Below are positions 1-7,356 of a stretch of 16,429 nt of DNA, piece by piece (the first letter of the stretch is position 1; each line of letters begins with the position of its first letter). This stretch comes from JAKAGZ01 sp035266865 (GTDB taxonomy: Bacteria; Bacteroidota; Ignavibacteria; Ignavibacteriales; Ignavibacteriaceae), in contig DATFMR010000007.1 in the NCBI GenBank assembly GCA_035266865.1, forward strand, positions 1 to 16,429, given 5' to 3'. The notes beneath the pieces are model-generated. The model did no database searches and was not told the origin of the DNA. It saw only the letters and a program-made list of their open reading frames with translations. A program made the position numbers and the translations under genes.

Positions 1-1272
1 GAATGTTTCATCTGATTCAATTGAAAATTCTGTATTAAAATCGAGACTTGTATTTGTTACATCATCTTTAATTCCAACTGTAAAATGATTTTTCGGTTTA
101 TCTTTTTTAGCATCATCAAAAACACCTTTAACCATTGCCGGTGTAAATTCTTTTGAAGAGAGTCCGTAACGACCACCAACAATTTTAGGATAAGCAAGTT
201 TTAATTCACCGTTAATATGTTTTTCAGAAATTGCATTTACAATATCGAGATATAGTGGTTCACCTGATGAACCGGGTTCTTTAGTTCTGTCTAATACAGT
301 AATTACTCTTGTAGTTTCAGGTAAAGCATTTATGAAATGATCTATTGAGAATGGTCTGTATAATCTAACTTTTAATAATCCGACTTTTTCTTCATTTTCC
401 GTCAGATATTTAACTGTCTCTTCCGCAGCTCCACATCCTGAAGTCATCATTACTATTACCCTTTCTGCATCCGGTGCACCTACATAATCAAATAAATGAT
501 ATTGTCTCCCGACTATCTTCGCAAATTTATCCATAGCTTTCTGAACTATATCAGGACAGGAATCGTAATATTTATTTACTGTTTCTCTTCCCTGGAAGTA
601 AACATCAGGATTCTGTGCTGTACCTCTCATTACGGGGTGATCGGGACTTAATGCTCTTTTTCTGTGTTCAATAATCAAATTTTGATCAAGCATCGCCATC
701 ATATCTTCTTTTGTGAGCTGTTCAATTTTCATTACTTCGTGTGAGGTTCTGAATCCATCAAAGAAATGGACGAACGGAATTCTTGATTCAAGAGTTGCAG
801 CCTGGGCGATCAACGCAGTGTCCATAACTTCCTGAACTGAATTGGAAGCGATCAATCCAAACCCGGTTCCGCGTGTTGCCATAACATCACTGTGATCACC
901 AAATATTGAAAGTGCCTGCGCGGCTATTGATCTGGCAGATACGTGAAAAACAGTTGAGGTTAATTCGCCTGCAATTTTAAACATATTGGGGATCATCAGA
1001 AGCAATCCCTGGGATGCTGTAAAAGTTGTGGTAAGCGCACCGGCTTGTAATGCACCGTGCACACTTCCCGAGGCGCCGCCTTCACTTTGAAGTTCACTTA
1101 CAGAAGGAACGATATCCCATACGTTTTTCATTCCTTTGGCAGACCATGCATCACACCATTCGCCCATATTTGAAGAAGGTGTTATCGGGTAGATCGCAAT
1201 AACTTCATTTGTATTAAATGCTACATACGCTGCAGCTTCATTTCCATCAATTGTTACTTTTTTTCTTTCCAT
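1..1272 (-). CDS. nifJ: Pyruvate:ferredoxin (flavodoxin) oxidoreductase, N-terminal part (cut by left window edge)
   Basis: The enzyme decarboxylates pyruvate oxidatively to acetyl-CoA and CO2 in the cytoplasm and passes electrons to ferredoxin or flavodoxin, using thiamine diphosphate (TPP) and iron-sulfur clusters. The frame is open from the ATG at 1270-1272 to base 1, giving 424 codons. Single-chain family members are about 1,170-1,200 residues, so roughly a third is visible. Residues 1-250 are the pyruvate/TPP domain, with YPITPSS (T31), a SEGGASG stretch containing E64, TTTFTASQGLLLMIPN at 81-96, and VSAR with R114. These match by position the T31, E64 and R114 active-site residues known in Desulfovibrio PFOR. 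Residues 260-420 are the transketolase-C-like domain, with TSGCGAAEE and the family motif IVGGRYGLSSKEFTPAM. The TPP-binding and iron-sulfur domains lie outside the window. The ribosome site is weak (GGA about 8 bases upstream). Family assignment is very secure; the flavodoxin/nitrogen-fixation sense of nifJ is not implied. Confidence 0.96.
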   Translation of the reverse strand, partial: MERKKVTIDGNEAAAYVAFNTNEVIAIYPITPSSNMGEWCDAWSAKGMKNVWDIVPSVSELQSEGGASGSVHGALQAGALTTTFTASQGLLLMIPNMFKIAGELTSTVFHVSARSIAAQALSIFGDHSDVMATRGTGFGLIASNSVQEVMDTALIAQAATLESRIPFVHFFDGFRTSHEVMKIEQLTKEDMMAMLDQNLIIEHRKRALSPDHPVMRGTAQNPDVYFQGRETVNKYYDSCPDIVQKAMDKFAKIVGRQYHLFDYVGAPDAERVIVMMTSGCGAAEETVKYLTENEEKVGLLKVRLYRPFSIDHFINALPETTRVITVLDRTKEPGSSGEPLYLDIVNAISEKHINGELKLAYPKIVGGRYGLSSKEFTPAMVKGVFDDAKKDKPKNHFTVGIKDDVTNTSLDFNTEFSIESDETF

Positions 1273-1443
1273 CTTTTTTCCGTTCGAAGTAATGATAAAA
1301 GTTAATTTTATTCTCTTACATTCTCCAAAAGCATACCAATGGAAAAGATACGTTTTATTTGAAATTTAGGCGGTTTTTTATCGAAATTGACAATTCCGGC
1401 AGGCTAAAAAATGTCTATTTCTTGATAGTGAGAAGCTTAAAAT

Positions 1444-1471
1444 TTTACATAAAATCAAAGTATTATATAAT
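1444..1471 (+). promoter_or_regulatory. Candidate sigma70-type promoter for the TauE/SafE gene
   Basis: TTTACA (1444-1449), a 16-base spacer, then TATAAT (1466-1471). The -35 matches 5 of 6 consensus positions and the -10 is perfect, placing the transcript start near 1478 and leaving a leader of about 37 bases before the ATG at 1515. It lies in the 242-base divergent gap 1273-1514 between the nifJ and TauE genes, which otherwise holds no gene. I found no convincing minus-strand promoter for nifJ there. The gap is very AT-rich, so chance matches are likely. Confidence 0.42.
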
Positions 1472-1514
1472 AATTACTTAATTTTAAGAATAGAGATTAA
1501 CTATTTCGGTAACC

Positions 1515-2336
1515 ATGCAAATAATCCTGATATTTTTGTGCGGCGTTCTCTTCAGCGCATTCGGAACAGTCGTGGGCTTCGGCGGCGGAATTTTTATGAT
1601 TCCGGTCTTAATAATTTTTTTTAATGTTCCGATAAACATTGCAGTGGGTTCTGTAATTCTTGCTCTTTTACCGGGTTCTTTAATCTCTACATATTTTAAT
1701 TATAAAAATAAAAAGATCGATTACCTCACCGGAATTTTTCTTGAAGTTCCAACAATAATAGGAACCATTCTCGGTTCACTGCTAACTGCAATACTTCCTT
1801 TATTTTCTCTTGAAATTATTTTTTCTGTTTTTGTTTCCATCGTGGGTATTTATACTTTTAGGAAAGGTCAAAAAAATATAACTTCACTGAATAAGTCCGG
1901 CTTATTTTTTAAACTAAATAGAACAGGCCCGAGAATTGTCAGGAAATCCGGAACAAGCGCCTACAGAATTAGCGTAGTTCTTGCATCTGTTTTTGGAATG
2001 GTAGCCGGAATGATGTCCGGTCTTTTCGGAATAGGTGGGGGCTTTTTAAAAACTCCTATAATGGTAAATGTGTTCGGAATACCCCCATCTGTTGCTGCTG
2101 CAACAGCATTATTTATGATTGTGTTTACAAGTTTGACGGGATCTATAAGTCACTATATGCTTGGGCATTTAGATTTTACTTACAGTCTTCCGATAGTTGC
2201 AGGATTTATAGTCGGAGCATTCGTTGGAAATCATTTTAATTTAAAAATTTCTGAAAAAACTCTGGCAAGTCTAATTGGATTCGGTTTATTACTTGCAGGT
2301 GCTGCCGTTTTGATAAACGCAATTGTCGTAAAATAA
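1515..2336 (+). CDS. TauE/SafE-family membrane permease (COG0730 type)
   Basis: A 273-residue integral inner-membrane protein with about seven or eight hydrophobic segments in two halves, typical of the TauE/SafE family (usually 240-300 residues). Each half carries the family glycine signature: VVGFGGGIFMIPVL at residues 19-32, and SGLFGIGGGFLKTPIM at 168-183 followed by a P-x-x-AAATALF helix. The halves are joined by a basic cytoplasmic-type loop (about residues 115-150). Known members export sulfite, sulfoacetate or other small organic anions. The substrate here cannot be read from the sequence, and no sulfur-metabolism gene is adjacent. It is divergent from nifJ and convergent with the acyl-CoA synthetase, the two stop codons being only 2 bases apart with no terminator between them. 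No clear Shine-Dalgarno precedes the ATG. Confidence 0.87.
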   Translation: MQIILIFLCGVLFSAFGTVVGFGGGIFMIPVLIIFFNVPINIAVGSVILALLPGSLISTYFNYKNKKIDYLTGIFLEVPTIIGTILGSLLTAILPLFSLEIIFSVFVSIVGIYTFRKGQKNITSLNKSGLFFKLNRTGPRIVRKSGTSAYRISVVLASVFGMVAGMMSGLFGIGGGFLKTPIMVNVFGIPPSVAAATALFMIVFTSLTGSISHYMLGHLDFTYSLPIVAGFIVGAFVGNHFNLKISEKTLASLIGFGLLLAGAAVLINAIVVK

Positions 2337-2338
2337 AA

Positions 2339-4390
2339 TCAAATTTTTATCCTGATATCTACAGCAAAAATAGAATTATTTTCAGTAATTATTAATGGGT
2401 TCAAATCAAATTCCTTAATATCCGGGTTGTCAATCATCATCTGTGCAGAAGACTTTATTATCTTTTTTATTTTTGTAATATTAAACGGTTTTTCTCCACG
2501 AACACCCTTCAGAATTTTTCCGATTTTTGTTTCATTTATCATTTGATCAATATCTTCATCAGAAAGGTATGCTGATTTTAAACAGGTATCGTTAAAAACC
2601 TCCACATACTTTCCACCGCTTCCAAACATAATCGTCGGACCGAACGAAGGATCTTTAAATCCACCGATAAGAATCTCGTGTTTCCCTTTTACAAATGGCT
2701 GAACAAGGAATTCATCAACCTGAATTTTATTTTTTTCAAAACTATTTTTTATTTCCTTAACCGCTTCTTTAAATTCATTTTTGTTTTTGATGTTCACTTT
2801 TACAGCATTCAATTCAGATTTATGAACAACATCTTTTGCAATTCCTTTAACTACTACCGGGAAATTCATTTTATTCATTGCTTTAACAATACTGCCGGCT
2901 CTTATGAATTCATTCTTTACTGACGGCAGTTTATATTTCTTTGTAAGTCTTTCTATTTCATCCGGTTGCAGGAATCCTGCGCTGTCTGTTTTTAAGCTGT
3001 TTTTTGATGAAATTAAAAATTCTTTCCCCTTTTTATTATTTGAGTAAAAAAGCATATCAGCAATAACCTTTGCTGGGTCTTCCGGGTTTCTGAATAATGG
3101 TTTCTTTGTTTGTGAATTTTTTCTATAATTTTCCCAAAATTCAGGAAGAGGCATAACTACCTGAAGTAATGGCTTCTTTGTTTTAATATCATTAATTCCT
3201 TCAATCACCGGGAGAGCCGGAACCATAACGGGCTCAACAAAAAGCGAAACAACCCCATCAACATTTACATCACTTAATAAAATTTCATTAACATTTTTAA
3301 ATTGTTCAGCTGTGCCGCCGGGAAGAAGATCAACAGGGTTATTTACACTTCCTTCAGGATGAACAATTTTCCTGAGATTAATTTTTGTTTTTTCAGAAAG
3401 TTCAGAAAGCTTTAAACCGTTTTTATCCAGCGAATCAACAGCCAAAATAGCAGGACCGCCGGCATTTGTTACTACAGCGATTTTGTTTCCTTCAGGAAGA
3501 GGGAAATTTTCAAACCCTTTTGCTGAATTAAAAAGTTCATTTAAAGTATTTGCTCTAATTATTCCAAACTGGTTTAAAACTGATTCAACCACCCTGTCGC
3601 TGCTTCCAAGTGCACCCGTATGCGACTGCGCTGCTTTCATTCCACTTGAAGTTCTTCCGGCTTTTAAAACTATTACCGGCTTGCTTATTTTTTTATCAAC
3701 AAAGCTTTTAATAAACTTTTCACCGTCAACAAAACTTTCAAGATAAAAAGTTATTGTTTTTATCTGTTTGTCCTTTTCCCAAAAAATCAGTAGATCATTT
3801 TCTGAAATATCTGCCTTGTTGCCGACGCTTACAAAATGTCCAAACCTGATGTCTGTTTCTCTCAGTGAATTTAGAATAGCCGCTCCTATAGCACCACTCT
3901 GCGAAAGAAATGCAGTCTGCCCTATTTCAGGTTTCTCTGCAACAAAAGTAGCATTTAAACTAATTTCATTAAAAGTTGTAATAATACCCATACAGTTGGG
4001 ACCAACCATTCGGGCACCGGCATTTTTGATTTTTTTAAGTATCCTTTTTTCTGCCTCTTCACCTTCTTTTCCTACTTCCTTGAATCCTGCTGTTACAAGA
4101 ATTATTGATCCGACTTTTTTAGTTAATAATTTATCAATCGAATCTTCTGCAAACGCTTTAGGCACAACAACCATTGCCAGGTCAATCGGCTCGGAGATTT
4201 CTTCTATCGAGCCATAACATTTGTAACCAAGTATTTCATCGGCTTTAGGATTTACGGGAAGAACTTTCCCGGTATATCCGTATTCTCTTACGGATTTTAA
4301 GAGTTCATATCCGATACTTTTTTCTTTGGAAGAAGCGCCAACTATGCAGAATGTTTTCGGGTAAAAGAAATTTTTTAGATTTTGATTCAT
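2339..4390 (-). CDS. Acetyl/acyl-CoA synthetase (ADP-forming), fused alpha-beta form
   Basis: A 683-residue cytoplasmic enzyme predicted to convert an acyl-CoA (probably acetyl-CoA) plus ADP and phosphate into the free acid, CoA and ATP. Domains in order: CoA-binding Rossmann domain with IVGASSKEKSIG (residues about 10-135, ending in VGPNCMGI); succinyl-CoA-ligase-like flavodoxin domains (about 155-450) with SQSGAIGAA and SHTGALGSS; and a C-terminal ATP-grasp domain (about 470-683) with VVVKGIAKDVVHKSE and LVQPFVKG. H257 in SHTGAL is the expected phosphohistidine. H523 in VVHKSE is the expected second phosphate-relay histidine of the ATP-grasp half. Archaeal enzymes often split the halves into two subunits; here they are one chain. 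There is no added GNAT domain, so it is not a Pat-type protein acetyltransferase. With PFOR nearby it would complete pyruvate to acetate fermentation. Exact acyl specificity is inferred. Confidence 0.92.
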   Translation of the reverse strand: MNQNLKNFFYPKTFCIVGASSKEKSIGYELLKSVREYGYTGKVLPVNPKADEILGYKCYGSIEEISEPIDLAMVVVPKAFAEDSIDKLLTKKVGSIILVTAGFKEVGKEGEEAEKRILKKIKNAGARMVGPNCMGIITTFNEISLNATFVAEKPEIGQTAFLSQSGAIGAAILNSLRETDIRFGHFVSVGNKADISENDLLIFWEKDKQIKTITFYLESFVDGEKFIKSFVDKKISKPVIVLKAGRTSSGMKAAQSHTGALGSSDRVVESVLNQFGIIRANTLNELFNSAKGFENFPLPEGNKIAVVTNAGGPAILAVDSLDKNGLKLSELSEKTKINLRKIVHPEGSVNNPVDLLPGGTAEQFKNVNEILLSDVNVDGVVSLFVEPVMVPALPVIEGINDIKTKKPLLQVVMPLPEFWENYRKNSQTKKPLFRNPEDPAKVIADMLFYSNNKKGKEFLISSKNSLKTDSAGFLQPDEIERLTKKYKLPSVKNEFIRAGSIVKAMNKMNFPVVVKGIAKDVVHKSELNAVKVNIKNKNEFKEAVKEIKNSFEKNKIQVDEFLVQPFVKGKHEILIGGFKDPSFGPTIMFGSGGKYVEVFNDTCLKSAYLSDEDIDQMINETKIGKILKGVRGEKPFNITKIKKIIKSSAQMMIDNPDIKEFDLNPLIITENNSIFAVDIRIKI

Positions 4391-4505
4391 TTTTATTTTC
4401 TGTTAAAATTTAACATTTTAATTCAAAGTATATGCCAGAGAAATATGTAAAAAAAGAACAGTTTTTAGCTATATTTAGTTATCATTTATTCAATTTTGAC
4501 AAAAT

Positions 4506-4535
4506 TTGATAAAAAAGTCCTGTTTTTCTTATAAA
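4506..4535 (+). promoter_or_regulatory. Candidate promoter for the decarboxylase/propeller pair
   Basis: TTGATA (4506-4511), an 18-base spacer and TATAAA (4530-4535), each 5 of 6 to sigma70 consensus. A second -35-like TTGACA sits at 4496-4501 but is too far from the -10. The predicted transcript start near 4542 leaves a leader of only about 10 bases before the ATG at 4553, and no Shine-Dalgarno is present. The translation start may therefore be leader-poor, or the promoter may lie elsewhere in the AT-rich divergent gap 4391-4552. Confidence 0.3.
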
Positions 4536-4552
4536 TAAAAACCGGCAAAAGA

Positions 4553-6019
4553 ATGGAAAAGAGCAAAAATATTTACGACACCACATCACTTTCTGATATG
4601 CCACCAGAGGAATTCAGAAAATACGGCTATGAATTAATTGACTGGGTAACAGAATATCTAAAAGATGCTGAGAAATACCCACCTTTAAGCCAGGTAAATC
4701 CGGGAGACGTAAAGAAAAGAGTTCCTGCACAACCACCATCAAAGCCGGAACAATTTTCGGATGTTTTAAATGATGTCGATAAAATTATAATGCCGGGAAT
4801 GACTCACTGGAACCATCCCAATTTTATGGCGTATTTTAATTCAACTGCATCTGCACCGGGAATTTTAGCCGAACTTCTTTCAAGTGCTTTTAATATTAAC
4901 GGAATGTTGTGGAAATCTTCTCCGGCTTCAACTGAACTTGAGCAGGTCACACTTGACTGGTTCAGGCAAATGCTTTCACTTCCGGAATATTTCTGGGGAA
5001 TAATTTATGACACTGCATCGGTCAGTTCTATGCATGCAATTGCAGCAGCAAGAGAGAAAATAAATATTCAGGTCAGAGAAAAGGGATTAGCCGGAAGAAG
5101 TGATATTCCACGCCTGAGACTTTATTGTTCCGAACACGCTCACTCTTCAATTGATAAAGGAGCGCTGACAATTGGACTTGGATTGGAAGGAATTAGAAAA
5201 ATTTCCGTTGATAATAATTTTAAAATGATTCCTGAAAAACTTTCAGAAGCAATTAATGAAGACAGGAAAAACGGCTGGCTTCCTTTTTGCGTTGTTGCAA
5301 CAGTTGGTACAACTTCCACAACAAGCATCGATCCTGTTCCTGAGATTTCTAAAATATGCCAAAAAGAAAAAGTGTGGCTCCACGTTGATGCTGCACACGC
5401 CGGAGTTACCGCAATGTTGCCTGAAATGAAAAATGTTTTTGATGGAGTCGAGTTTGCAGATTCGCTTGTTGTAAATCCACACAAGTGGATGTTTATACCT
5501 ATTGACCTAAGTGTACTTTATACTAAACACAAAGACATATTGAAAAAAGCGTTTAGTCTTGTTGCTGAATATTTAAAAACCGGACAAGATTCTGAAGTTG
5601 AAAATTATATGGATTACGGAATTCAACTCGGACGAAGATTCAGGTCGTTAAAATTATGGTTTGTAATTCGTTATTTCGGGATTGAAGGAATTCAGAATAT
5701 TTTAAGAGAGCATTTAAGACTCGGCAAACTTTTTGCTGGCTGGATTGACGAACACCCTGAATTTGAAAGGATGGCTCCAACACCATTCAGCACAACATGC
5801 TTCAGAGCAAATCCAGGAAATCTTAGTGAAAAAGAACTGGATTTCCTAAACGAAAATCTAATGAACAAAGTAAATGAAACGGGAAAATTATTTATTACTC
5901 ACACAAAACTGAATAATAAATTTGTTATCAGGCTGGTTGTTTCAGGAATCCGTACAAAAGAAAAGCATGTTAAAGAAGCGTGGAAATTAATTCAAAAATT
6001 TTATTCAAAAATAAAATGA
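4553..6019 (+). CDS. PLP-dependent group II decarboxylase, aromatic-L-amino-acid decarboxylase-like
   Basis: A 488-residue cytoplasmic enzyme resembling animal and plant aromatic-L-amino-acid decarboxylase (AADC) along its whole length, including the N-terminal swap region (NDVDKIIMPGMTHWNHPNF, 73-91). Catalytic positions that can be aligned by eye: H197 in EHAHSS (ring-stacking histidine), T254, D279 in HVDAAHAG (pyridine-nitrogen partner), and K311 in NPHKW (PLP Schiff base). Y340 lies on the mobile loop before LGRRFRSLK. That tyrosine (Y332 in AADC) is kept in decarboxylases and replaced by Phe in the plant aldehyde synthases, so amine formation is predicted. The PLP-phosphate loop reads YDTASVSS, a variant of the AADC form. 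The substrate (tyrosine, tryptophan, DOPA, phenylalanine or another amino acid) cannot be decided from sequence. The stop overlaps the start of the next gene by 4 bases, implying co-translation. Confidence 0.9.
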   Translation: MEKSKNIYDTTSLSDMPPEEFRKYGYELIDWVTEYLKDAEKYPPLSQVNPGDVKKRVPAQPPSKPEQFSDVLNDVDKIIMPGMTHWNHPNFMAYFNSTASAPGILAELLSSAFNINGMLWKSSPASTELEQVTLDWFRQMLSLPEYFWGIIYDTASVSSMHAIAAAREKINIQVREKGLAGRSDIPRLRLYCSEHAHSSIDKGALTIGLGLEGIRKISVDNNFKMIPEKLSEAINEDRKNGWLPFCVVATVGTTSTTSIDPVPEISKICQKEKVWLHVDAAHAGVTAMLPEMKNVFDGVEFADSLVVNPHKWMFIPIDLSVLYTKHKDILKKAFSLVAEYLKTGQDSEVENYMDYGIQLGRRFRSLKLWFVIRYFGIEGIQNILREHLRLGKLFAGWIDEHPEFERMAPTPFSTTCFRANPGNLSEKELDFLNENLMNKVNETGKLFITHTKLNNKFVIRLVVSGIRTKEKHVKEAWKLIQKFYSKIK

Positions 6020-7305
6020 AAACTTTAAATCTTCTGTTCATCTATTTGATTTCACTTTTATCCATTAATTCATTCGGACAGGAACCGGATTTCAAAGAAG
6101 GAACCAAATTTTATAAGTCGGCAATGAATGCTTACGAATTAAAAAATTATGACTCTCTTTTGATAAACATGAAAAAGGCATTGGCTCTCAGGCCAAACCA
6201 TCCTTCAATTCTATATAACCTTGCTATCTCATATATATTAAACGAAAAAAATGAAGAAGGGTTTGATATACTACGGAAAATGGTCAGAATGAGGCTTTTT
6301 TATCGATTTGAAAAGGATCCCGATTTTTCAACCGTTCTTAAAAACAAAGAATTTAAGGAAATATTAGAGAAATTTGAGAAGAACACTAAACCTGTAAGCA
6401 ATTCAAATATTCAATTTGAGTATCCTGAAAAAGACCTTATCACTGAAAGCGTAGCATTTGATCCCGAAACCGGTTCTTTTTACTTAAGCTCAATTCACAA
6501 ACGTAAGATTGTTAAAATATATAAAGATGGAAAGACTGAAGATTTTAAATCCGAAATGGAAGATAGTTTGTGGTCAGTGTTTGGAATAAAAATAGATGAA
6601 AAACACAGGCTCCTTTATGCCTGCACTTCTCCGATGGAACAAATGATAAATTTTAACAATGAAGAAAATGGAAAGAGTGCATTGTTGAAATATGATCTGG
6701 GTTCGGGAAAGCTTTTAAGTAAATATTCCTTTGACAATAAGGAATCTGCACACATATTTGGTGATCTTGCAATAGATAAAGATGGTAATGTTTACATAAG
6801 TGATTCAAAGGAAAATTCGGTTTATAAAATAAATTATTCAAGTGATCAAATAGAACAAATAATAAAACCGGGAAAGTTTGTATCACTACAGGGACTGGAT
6901 CTAGATGATGGAAACGATAACTTGTATTTAGTTGATTACGCCCTCGGACTTTACAGGTATAACTTTGAATCCGGAAAAATAATTTACATTGAGCCTTCAG
7001 AATATTTAGTTCCGCAGGGAATGGACGGATTATATTATTATAAAAATTCTCTTATTGCTACTCAGAATGGAGTTAGTCCGCAACGTATAATAAGAATTTA
7101 TTTAAATGATGAAATGAATAAAGTAGTAAAGTGGAAAACTCTTGAAGCAAATAATCCGTTGTTCGATGAAATTACATTAGGCGTAATTGATAATGATAAT
7201 TTTTATTTTATAGCAAATTCACAGTGGAATAGTTTCAATAAAGACGGTACCATTTTTCCTATGGACAAATTGAAAAAACCGGTGGTTTTATGTATCAAAC
7301 TTTAA
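6016..7305 (+). CDS. Secreted TPR plus SMP-30/NHL-like beta-propeller protein, function unknown
   Basis: A 429-residue exported protein. I chose the ATG at 6016 because it overlaps the upstream stop as ATGA and directly begins a signal peptide (MKTLNLLFIYLISLLSINSF, cleavage probably just after GQ at 21-22). The in-frame GTG at 5980 would add 12 charged residues before it. Residues 27-95 look like a tetratricopeptide pair (KFYKSAMNAY; ALALRPNHPSILYNLAISY). From about 140 to the end there are repeated blades of the kind V-x-x-A-x-D-x-x-x-G-x-x-Y-x-S, for example LAIDKDGNVYISDSKENSVYK at 251-271 without its last residue, and LDLDDGNDNLYLVDY. These resemble SMP-30/gluconolactonase or NHL propellers. 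Catalytic metal ligands of gluconolactonases are not obvious, so no reaction is assigned. The tight coupling to a PLP decarboxylase is the main clue to function. A weak 7-bp inverted repeat (7301-7324) spans the stop, without a T-run. Confidence 0.77.
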   Translation: MKTLNLLFIYLISLLSINSFGQEPDFKEGTKFYKSAMNAYELKNYDSLLINMKKALALRPNHPSILYNLAISYILNEKNEEGFDILRKMVRMRLFYRFEKDPDFSTVLKNKEFKEILEKFEKNTKPVSNSNIQFEYPEKDLITESVAFDPETGSFYLSSIHKRKIVKIYKDGKTEDFKSEMEDSLWSVFGIKIDEKHRLLYACTSPMEQMINFNNEENGKSALLKYDLGSGKLLSKYSFDNKESAHIFGDLAIDKDGNVYISDSKENSVYKINYSSDQIEQIIKPGKFVSLQGLDLDDGNDNLYLVDYALGLYRYNFESGKIIYIEPSEYLVPQGMDGLYYYKNSLIATQNGVSPQRIIRIYLNDEMNKVVKWKTLEANNPLFDEITLGVIDNDNFYFIANSQWNSFNKDGTIFPMDKLKKPVVLCIKL

Positions 7306-7356
7306 ACGGAATACTTGGTTTAAATCAAATTACTCCAACCATGCCAGGGTAATAAG

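Noticed and set aside
1384..1394. Near-palindrome AATTGACAATT in the nifJ upstream region as a redox-regulator operator
   Set aside because: Too short, with an odd centre, and it does not match the FNR-type (TTGAT-N4-ATCAA) or Rex-type pattern.
3768..4217. Open frame of 149 codons on the plus strand
   Set aside because: It lies fully inside the synthetase gene on the other strand, which has clear domain matches. Its translation has no recognisable family features, and its Ser/Ile/Pro richness is typical of an antisense shadow.
5980..6015. GTG start giving a 12-residue longer propeller protein
   Set aside because: It would put charged residues before the signal peptide and a 40-base overlap with the decarboxylase. 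The ATG at 6016 gives a clean signal peptide and the usual ATGA coupling.
7301..7324. 7-bp inverted repeat TTTAAAC/GTTTAAA at the end of the propeller gene as a terminator
   Set aside because: The stem is mostly A/T, overlaps the stop codon, and no T-run follows. Not convincing.
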